From positions 1-5,115 of the forward strand of contig CAMOIZ010000083.1 in assembly GCA_946616385.1 (NCBI GenBank): 5,115 nt of DNA. The letters run 5' to 3'. The notes under the pieces are model-generated. The model did no database searches. It worked only from the letters and a program-made list of their open reading frames with translations, and was not told where the DNA came from. How positions within the stretch are numbered: position 1 is the stretch's first letter; every line of letters starts with the position of its first letter. Of this stretch, positions 1 to 5,115 are shown piece by piece. The translations under genes and the position numbers were made by a program. Source of the DNA: an uncultured Bacteroidales bacterium. GTDB lineage: Bacteria; Bacteroidota; Bacteroidia; Bacteroidales; UBA932.

Positions 1-560
1 ACGGTATGTTCAACGGCACCGACCGTGCGCTTGTCGACATGAAGGCGACCGATACCGGATTCGGAGGATTCTATCTCTATCCCGGCCAGGACCAGATGGC
101 GTTCACGACTTCCGATGTCTCGGCATTCGTCACGATGAAGGATACATACAATGATCCCGGTGACGGCCAGAAGGCCTGGGAAACTTCCCGCGAAGAATTC
201 CCGGGAGCCGAAATGAGTTGGGGATACCGTGTGTTCTCCTACAGGGGCGACAAGTACATAGCCTACACTCAGATTGACAAGGACGACCAGCTTAAGGACG
301 ATGGTGTGAGTGTATATACCAGCAAGCAGAGGGCACGCCTGGTTGTCGTCAAAGACAAGGGTGGCTTCAAGGCTTCGCTTCTCGGTGACAACAAGGACAT
401 CGTATTTGAGGCTCCTCTGCAGGGCGAAGAATTCACCGACATAGCCGTGGCAGCTCCTACTTCGGCCCAAGGCGACTGCGCCGTGCAGGCGTTCAGCGAC
501 AAGGTGCTGATTGCCGCAGGCGTCCAGGGTATCGGCGCCAGCGTGTTCAAAATGGAATAG
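1..560 (+). CDS. C-terminal part of a probable beta-propeller-like surface/glycan-binding protein (5' truncated)
   Basis: The reading frame is open from the left edge (first full codon at 3-5) to TAG at 558-560. The true start therefore lies outside the window and the Met at 6 is probably internal. About 185 residues are visible. They are rich in short beta-strand patterns separated by polar turns, such as YRVFSYRGDKYIAYTQID, then RARLVVVKDKGGF, and a last strand set ending VLIAAGVQGIGASVFKME. This resembles the closing blades of the propeller-like proteins (annotated DUF5018 or DUF4623 type) found beside SusC/SusD in Bacteroidales glycan loci, but that family match is from memory and tentative. 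No catalytic motif is seen. The stop codon directly abuts the next gene's ATG, so it belongs to the same operon. By position a role in glycan binding at the cell surface is plausible. The signal peptide and N-terminal domain needed to test this are missing. Confidence 0.6.
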   Translation, partial: GMFNGTDRALVDMKATDTGFGGFYLYPGQDQMAFTTSDVSAFVTMKDTYNDPGDGQKAWETSREEFPGAEMSWGYRVFSYRGDKYIAYTQIDKDDQLKDDGVSVYTSKQRARLVVVKDKGGFKASLLGDNKDIVFEAPLQGEEFTDIAVAAPTSAQGDCAVQAFSDKVLIAAGVQGIGASVFKME

Positions 561-563
561 ATG
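558..563 (+). promoter_or_regulatory. Stop-start junction with zero spacing
   Basis: TAG of the propeller-like gene is followed directly by ATG of the first DUF4855 gene. There is no room for a promoter or terminator, so co-transcription and re-initiation by the same ribosomes are likely. The leader upstream (tcaaaatggaatag) is A-rich with no strong Shine-Dalgarno, as is usual in Bacteroidetes. Confidence 0.6.
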
Positions 564-2078
564 AAGAGGATATCCTTATATTTTTCCGTACTCCTTCTCC
601 TGGCTTCATGCGTGGGGAAGGAGCCGGAGGATTATAAGGGGGCTCCGGCCGTGCAGTTGAGTTTCATATCTTCGACACACACCACTGCAACTTTCCTGGT
701 TGAGAGTCTCAATTCCGATGAGGTCAGGCTTTTCTGCTCCAAAGATGAACTTGTGCCGGATGCCGCGACAGTATTTTCTTCAGGCATCAAAGCGGAAGGG
801 GATACCGTTCTGGTAAGCGGCCTTGAAGCGTCTTCTCACTATTACGCATACGCAGCTGCAGTTCAAGGAAAAGACAGGTATTCTTCGGTAGTGTCGAAGG
901 ACTTTTCCACTGGAATCGTGGCCGGAGACCTTTATTCATGGGAAAAGGAGAGGGGGGAACTGCCGGTGTTCGCCGACATTACTCTTTGCACGGGAGGAGG
1001 AACTCCGAACAGCAATTACTGGTTTTCGATACCGGAATACTGGGATGCCGACCGTTTTGCGCCTCATGTGTCGTTCGAGGACGAGTCCGGAGAGCATTGG
1101 CTCTTTGATGCCTTCCTTGCCATCAGCGGAATTGATATGGATGGCAATAACTATGGCATAAACAACAACGGACGCAAATCTGCCGACAAGGAGTCCTGGG
1201 AGGCATTCGCATCATACTGGCTCGATAAGGGAGGTGCATTCGATGAACTGGACAAAGCCATAGGCAAAGTCGCAGGACGCATCGGTATGCCGCCGCATAA
1301 GAGGCAGGTGGTGATGATGATGCCGGACCCGGTAATGTTCGAACGTTTTACCGACAAGAGTTCTTCCACCACTTACTGGGGAGCTGTCGACGGAGTCCTG
1401 CTCGATTTTTCGAAGGTGGATGACCAGGTCAAGGCTCTGCAGTGGTATGCGGATCTGGTGCGTTCCAAGTTCAATGCATTGGGCGCCAGTCATATCGAGC
1501 TGGCCGGTCTGTACATCCTCTCGGAGGAACTTGTGGCTGTGCCCGGCGGATGGAATTACCAGTACAAACGCTGGGACCGTATTCTCCCGAAGATCGCTTC
1601 ATACCTGAACGAAAGGAACGAAGGCCTCTACTGGATTCCATATCGCAAGGCGGACGGAACGGACATTTGGAAAGATCTCGGGATCAACCAGGCGTGGCTG
1701 CAGCCGAACTACTATTGGGACTACAACCACGAGATGCCCATCAGGGATGCCTTCGACATGATGAAGGCTAATGGGATGGGCATGGAGTTGGAATTCGAAT
1801 ACTCCATGGTGGAAGAAGTCATGGGAATGGCCGGGATAATGGGACCGGACGGTTCCGGCAACTATGTTTTCTCTCTCAAGGATGTGCCGTCGCTGCGTGA
1901 GCGCTTCCGCGAGTATATGAACGGCTACAAGGCCGCCGGCTTCTATGGGAAGCGCCCTGTGGCCCTGTATTCCGGATCCAATGCATTATGGCAACTCGGC
2001 ACCTCCAGGAACAAAAACGATATGGAAATGTACAGGGAACTCTGTCATTTCATAGCCAATTCTCCATTAAAACAATGA
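561..2078 (+). CDS. DUF4855-type lipoprotein with N-terminal Fn3-like domain
   Basis: This protein has 505 residues and begins at an ATG immediately after the previous stop. The start is supported by a lipoprotein signal: Lys2-Arg3, a hydrophobic stretch, and lipobox LLAS-Cys17. The mature N-terminus carries acidic residues (KEPED at 20-24). Residues about 27-118 look like one Fn3-like beta-sandwich, with alternating strands and a late GLEASSHYYAYAAAV strand. Residues about 136-505 match the DUF4855 pattern: ADITLCTGGG (138-147), ADRFAPHVSF (163-172), WLFDAFL (180-186), PDPVMFERF (255-263), ELAGLYILSEE (313-323), QYKRW (334-338), GLYWIPY (355-361), QPNYYWD (381-387), MELEFEYS (408-415) and ALYSGSNAL (468-476). 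Strand-end carboxylates and aromatic-rich motifs suggest a (beta/alpha)8 glycosidase-like fold with candidate residues Glu322 and Glu409/411/413. That is inference, and no reaction is known to me for the family. The next gene encodes a shorter paralogue. Family call fairly sure, function unknown. Confidence 0.88.
   Translation: MKRISLYFSVLLLLASCVGKEPEDYKGAPAVQLSFISSTHTTATFLVESLNSDEVRLFCSKDELVPDAATVFSSGIKAEGDTVLVSGLEASSHYYAYAAAVQGKDRYSSVVSKDFSTGIVAGDLYSWEKERGELPVFADITLCTGGGTPNSNYWFSIPEYWDADRFAPHVSFEDESGEHWLFDAFLAISGIDMDGNNYGINNNGRKSADKESWEAFASYWLDKGGAFDELDKAIGKVAGRIGMPPHKRQVVMMMPDPVMFERFTDKSSSTTYWGAVDGVLLDFSKVDDQVKALQWYADLVRSKFNALGASHIELAGLYILSEELVAVPGGWNYQYKRWDRILPKIASYLNERNEGLYWIPYRKADGTDIWKDLGINQAWLQPNYYWDYNHEMPIRDAFDMMKANGMGMELEFEYSMVEEVMGMAGIMGPDGSGNYVFSLKDVPSLRERFREYMNGYKAAGFYGKRPVALYSGSNALWQLGTSRNKNDMEMYRELCHFIANSPLKQ
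2075..2078 (+). promoter_or_regulatory. ATGA overlap coupling the two DUF4855 genes
   Basis: The ATG at 2075-2077 overlaps the TGA at 2076-2078 of the upstream paralogue. This is a classic translational-coupling arrangement. The preceding bases (ccattaaaaca) are A-rich. The overlap helps fix the downstream start at 2075 rather than 1988. Confidence 0.7.
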
Positions 2079-3262
2079 ATAAGACAACAATACTGCTGCT
2101 ATCTGCAATAACGATCCTTTCATCCTGCGCCGCATCTATACACGGGGTACGCGTACCCGCCGATCTGGACTTGGTCGGGTATTATCACCGCGAACCACAG
2201 GTCTGGAAAGCAGACCGCTTTGCTCCGCACGTGAGTTTCACCGACGAGAACGGCAAGGAGCAGTGGCTTTTCGAGGCATTCCTTTTCATAGAGGCTAATG
2301 ACGGGAAGCGGGGCCTGACCATGTCGGTGGCTCCAAGCGGGCATTCTGCCACAAAGGAGTCGTGGCAAGACCAGCTGGAACTGTGGCTCGGCTCGGAAGG
2401 AGGGGTGGCAGAACTAGACTTGGCGTGTGCAGATGCCGCAAAGCGGATCGGAAAACCCTCGCGCAAACGGCAGGTGATCATTACTGTGCCGGATGCAATC
2501 ATGTTCGAGCATTTTGCCGATAAATCATCTTCTACCAGATATTGGGGCTCAGTAGATGGCAGGGAACTCGACTTCGCCGATGTATCCGACCAGCTGACAG
2601 CCCTCAAATGGTATATCGACAAAGCAAGGGCCATGTTCGCTTCGCTGAAATGCAAGTATCTTGAACTTGGAGGCTTCTATGTGGTTTCCGAAGATCTGCC
2701 TGTGGCTTATGGAGATACCGAAAAAGACAGTTTCAATCACCAGTACAAGCGCTGGGAAACCATCGTTCCTGCCTTGTCTGACTATTGCCATGCGAAGGGA
2801 GAAGGCCTTTACTGGATACCCTACCACATGGCAGGCGGTTTCAAGTATTGGAAGCGAATGGGTTTCGATATGGCCTGGATGCAGCCCAATTATTACTGGG
2901 ACCTCAAATCTCCAGGAAGACATCCTTTCGACAAGACGCTTGAAGCAATCAAGGAATACAGGATGGGAATGGAGCTCGAGTTCGAGTATTCTTTGGTTAC
3001 GGCCCAGATGCAAGGCGGACGCAAAGGCCCGGACGGTGCGGGAAGGCTGATTTTCGATTCTTCTGATGTGCCCGCTTTAAAGGAGCAGTTCCGGGATTAT
3101 ATGCGCAAGTTCAAGGATGCCGGTTTGTATGGAATCGCACCTCTGGCATTGTATTCCGGTTCAAACGCCCTTACCCAACTGGCCGAATCTTCAGATCCTG
3201 AAGACAAAGCGTTGTATCTGGAATTATGTAAATTTGTGGTCAATAATCCCTTACGTCATTAA
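2075..3262 (+). CDS. Second DUF4855-type lipoprotein, single-domain paralogue
   Basis: This protein has 395 residues from the ATG at 2075. The frame stays open upstream to an ATG at 1988, but that start would bury the signal peptide behind 29 polar residues and overlap the preceding gene by 91 nt. The 2075 start gives a clean lipoprotein signal (MNKTTILLLSAITILSS-Cys18) and a 4-nt ATGA overlap. The DUF4855-type domain begins almost at once (about residue 30) and fills the protein. Its motifs match the upstream paralogue: ADRFAPHVSF (46-55), WLFEAFL (64-70), KRQV (131-134), DKSSST (149-154), LELGGFYVVSED (196-207), NHQYKRW (221-227), GLYWIPY (244-250), QPNYYWD (270-276), MELEFEYS (299-306) and ALYSGSNAL (358-366). 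About half the aligned residues are identical by eye. It lacks the Fn3-like domain and has no acidic patch after the lipid-anchored Cys. Likely envelope-anchored and carbohydrate-active by context; the reaction is unknown. Confidence 0.88.
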   Translation: MNKTTILLLSAITILSSCAASIHGVRVPADLDLVGYYHREPQVWKADRFAPHVSFTDENGKEQWLFEAFLFIEANDGKRGLTMSVAPSGHSATKESWQDQLELWLGSEGGVAELDLACADAAKRIGKPSRKRQVIITVPDAIMFEHFADKSSSTRYWGSVDGRELDFADVSDQLTALKWYIDKARAMFASLKCKYLELGGFYVVSEDLPVAYGDTEKDSFNHQYKRWETIVPALSDYCHAKGEGLYWIPYHMAGGFKYWKRMGFDMAWMQPNYYWDLKSPGRHPFDKTLEAIKEYRMGMELEFEYSLVTAQMQGGRKGPDGAGRLIFDSSDVPALKEQFRDYMRKFKDAGLYGIAPLALYSGSNALTQLAESSDPEDKALYLELCKFVVNNPLRH

Positions 3263-3268
3263 CAAATG
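3260..3268 (+). promoter_or_regulatory. Stop-start junction, 3-nt gap, before the DUF6259-type gene
   Basis: TAA (3260-3262) and ATG (3266-3268) are separated only by caa. No Shine-Dalgarno-like sequence stands out, and the leader is A-rich. The gap is too short for a promoter or terminator, so the gene is read from the same transcript as the DUF4855 pair. Confidence 0.6.
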
Positions 3269-5115
3269 AGAGTGTATCGCTGGTTTCTGTTGGCAATAAC
3301 AATCTTTTTCTCTGTCGCATGTTCAGGACAAAAGACAGTCGGCGAGGGTGCAACCCCCGCAACGACGATTTCTGTTGATGGTAGTTTATCTGCTCTGATC
3401 AACCCTGCAACCGGATGGAACTATGCCGGAGGGAGCACGCTGTGGCGCCTCTACTACAATACTCCCGACGAAAAAGAAATACAGATAAGCGGTGCGGACC
3501 AGACTCCGGTAATCCACACGGCCGACGGATGCACGGTGCTCGAATACAAGGGGTTAAGAAGCAGGGGAGAGACTGTGGACATCGACCTGCGCCTGACAAT
3601 CACCCCGGAAGGCGACGGCTTCCGATTTGCTGCCGAACTCACCAATAACGAGCCCCATACCATCGTACGGGAACTCCAGTATCCTCTCATCGGCAATCTC
3701 CAGCTTCCCGAAGGGTACAAGCTTCTGACCACGCATACCGGAGGTCAGCTGTTCGACGATCCTCTGAAGGCTATTCTCGACGTGCCCCAGCGTACGCTTT
3801 ATATGAAACCGGACCAGTACTTTCGTCAGTACGACCTGCAGTATCCGCGCAATGCCGCATCCAACTGCTTCGCATTCGTAGGGGAGAAAGACGGCCTGTA
3901 TTTTGGCAGTCACGACGAGTCATTCCAGCAGACCTGGCATGGGCTCAGGGCCTATCCTACGGAAGGAAAGATGAGCGCCAAGGGCGATTTCACAAGGATG
4001 GAAGCAGGATTCTACCGTTATCCAAATGCCTTCTGCGGCGATACCTGGACCAACGATGCGTCCGTAATCATCCCTTACGAAGGAGACTGGACGCAGACTT
4101 CCCGCATTTACCGCAATTGGGCTGACAGTTGGTGGGACAAGAAACCCGTTCCAAAGTGGGTTCAGGATATGACCGGCTGGCAGAGGATCATTTTCAAGCA
4201 TCAGTACGGAGAGTATCTGCGCCATTATGAAGATCTCCCCGGGCGTATATTCGAGGCAGGAAAGATGGCCGGTTCCGATGCTGTGCTCGCCTTCGGCTGG
4301 TGGAAAGAGGGGATGGACAATGGATACCCTGATTACACTCCGGACGAAAGCCAGGGCGGGGATGCTGCGTGGAAAGAGCGGATTGCAGAGTACAAGTCGA
4401 AGGGAGGGCATCTGATCCTGTATTACAACGGGCGTCTCATCGACAACGAAAGCCGTTTCTACAAGTCGGGAGAGGCTTCCAAGGTAAGCAATCACGACAA
4501 CACCGGAGATGAATTCACCGAGCATTACAAATTCACGGGAGAGGGAACGACTCTGGGGTACTACGATTCCCGTACATTCGTGATTGCAGACATGAGCAGG
4601 CGCGTGTGGAGAGACAAGCTGCTCGAATGGGCCGACAGGGCCATTGCGCTTGGCGCAAACAGTGTTTTTTACGACCAGCTTGGAGTGGCGGAGGAATTCC
4701 CGAACTGGGATCTTTCCCGCGAGTATCCCGTTCCGGACATTTTCACCGGGCGTTATAAGGCTGAAGCATTGAAGGAGATACGCGATCACGTCAAGGCGGT
4801 TGATCCGGACTTCTGTCTCGGAACCGAATGGCTGAGCGACTGCACCAGCCGCTACTGCGATTTCGTGCACATCGTAGAGTTTACTGCGCTTCCCGAGAGT
4901 TTTCCGGAATGGTTCCGTTACACCTTCCCCGAGGTTGTATGGAGCGACCGCTGCGTTCGCGACGAGGTGGATATGGTACGCCGTGTGAACAATACACTCG
5001 TAAAGGGTCTGCGTAACGACATCGAAGTATTCCGATGCCGTGGACTTATCGACGAAACTCCTGATTATCAACAGTATCTGGGCAAGATTAACGCCATACG
5101 CCACAAGTATCCCGA
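3266..5115 (+). CDS. DUF6259-type putative glycosidase-like lipoprotein (3' truncated by window edge)
   Basis: The ATG at 3266 opens a frame with no stop through the right edge, giving 616 complete codons. The N-terminus is a lipoprotein signal (MRVYRWFLLAITIFFSVA-Cys19). Residues about 35-200 look like a beta-sandwich of the kind that precedes the barrel in GH31/GH36/GH101-like enzymes. Residues about 294 onward look like a TIM barrel: PVPKWVQDMTGWQ (294-306), FGWWKEGMDNGYPDY (343-357), HLILYYNGR (382-390), SVFYDQLG (466-473) and GTEW (519-522). Asp470 and Glu521 sit where a retaining glycosidase of this superfamily would place its carboxylates, but that assignment is inference. The family name DUF6259 is from recognition of these motifs, and the substrate is unknown. 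The start lies 3 nt after the DUF4855 paralogue's stop, so it is part of the same operon. A 394-codon frame on the opposite strand (3920-5104) is a shadow. The C-terminal end is missing. Confidence 0.85.
   Translation, partial: MRVYRWFLLAITIFFSVACSGQKTVGEGATPATTISVDGSLSALINPATGWNYAGGSTLWRLYYNTPDEKEIQISGADQTPVIHTADGCTVLEYKGLRSRGETVDIDLRLTITPEGDGFRFAAELTNNEPHTIVRELQYPLIGNLQLPEGYKLLTTHTGGQLFDDPLKAILDVPQRTLYMKPDQYFRQYDLQYPRNAASNCFAFVGEKDGLYFGSHDESFQQTWHGLRAYPTEGKMSAKGDFTRMEAGFYRYPNAFCGDTWTNDASVIIPYEGDWTQTSRIYRNWADSWWDKKPVPKWVQDMTGWQRIIFKHQYGEYLRHYEDLPGRIFEAGKMAGSDAVLAFGWWKEGMDNGYPDYTPDESQGGDAAWKERIAEYKSKGGHLILYYNGRLIDNESRFYKSGEASKVSNHDNTGDEFTEHYKFTGEGTTLGYYDSRTFVIADMSRRVWRDKLLEWADRAIALGANSVFYDQLGVAEEFPNWDLSREYPVPDIFTGRYKAEALKEIRDHVKAVDPDFCLGTEWLSDCTSRYCDFVHIVEFTALPESFPEWFRYTFPEVVWSDRCVRDEVDMVRRVNNTLVKGLRNDIEVFRCRGLIDETPDYQQYLGKINAIRHKYP

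Noticed and set aside
1420..1771. Alternative + strand frames inside the first DUF4855 gene
   Set aside because: Their translations are low-complexity and Arg/Ser/Pro-rich, and they lie inside the conserved core of the DUF4855-type domain. They are frame shadows.
1988..2074. Upstream ATG extending the second DUF4855 gene by 29 residues
   Set aside because: The extension is polar, overlaps the preceding coding sequence and would displace the lipoprotein signal from the N-terminus. The ATG at 2075 gives a clean lipobox and an ATGA junction.
2185..3013. Overlapping reverse-strand frames of about 155 codons opposite the second DUF4855 gene
   Set aside because: These are shadows of a well-supported + strand gene. 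They have no motifs, signal peptide or plausible start context.
561..3262. The DUF4855 pair as a recent duplication or assembly artefact
   Set aside because: The two genes differ throughout at synonymous positions and in about half their residues, and one has an extra N-terminal domain. Neither fits a recent copy or a misassembly.
3920..5104. Reverse-strand open frame of 394 codons
   Set aside because: It lies entirely opposite the + strand DUF6259-type gene, whose frame is open, carries a lipoprotein signal and shows family motifs. The reverse translation has no recognisable domain and would run against a coupled operon.
1..5115. Promoters, terminators, RNA genes, CRISPR arrays, insertion sequences or attachment sites
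   Set aside because: Coding sequence fills almost the whole window and the only non-coding spacer is 3 nt. I saw no tandem direct repeats, tRNA-like folds or transposase motifs, so none can be supported.

Overview
The window looks like part of a glycan-utilisation (PUL-type) operon from a member of the Bacteroidetes, probably a gut-type Bacteroidales. Three consecutive genes encode proteins with Bacteroidetes-style lipoprotein signals, short and ending in a lipobox Cys at residues 17 to 19. The start codons have A-rich leaders and no convincing Shine-Dalgarno. The protein families (DUF4855 type, DUF6259 type, and a SusE/F-position-like propeller protein) are typical of Bacteroidales polysaccharide loci. 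Base composition is roughly balanced, near half G+C by eye, higher than classical Bacteroides. Genus cannot be assigned from this alone.

Layout: all genes are on the + strand and there is essentially no intergenic DNA. (1) 1-560 is the 3' end of a gene that starts left of the window, probably the C-terminal part of a beta-propeller-like surface or glycan-binding protein. (2) 561-2078 is a lipoprotein with an N-terminal Fn3-like domain and a C-terminal DUF4855-type domain. (3) 2075-3262 is a second, shorter DUF4855-type lipoprotein without the Fn3-like domain. (4) From 3266 to beyond the right edge is a DUF6259-type lipoprotein with a beta-sandwich N-terminus and a probable TIM-barrel glycosidase-like domain. 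Junctions are 0 nt, a 4-nt ATGA overlap and 3 nt, so the four genes are almost certainly co-transcribed and translationally coupled.

How they may work together (inference): the first gene would bind glycan at the surface. The two DUF4855 paralogues and the DUF6259 protein would be envelope-anchored enzymes or binding proteins acting on the same unidentified carbohydrate. The substrate cannot be read from the sequence. The SusC/SusD pair and regulator expected in a PUL are not in the window. No RNA genes, CRISPR, insertion sequences, promoters or terminators were found. The main interest is a tandem pair of uncharacterised, strongly conserved DUF4855-type proteins, with candidate catalytic carboxylates, next to a putative glycosidase of another uncharacterised family.
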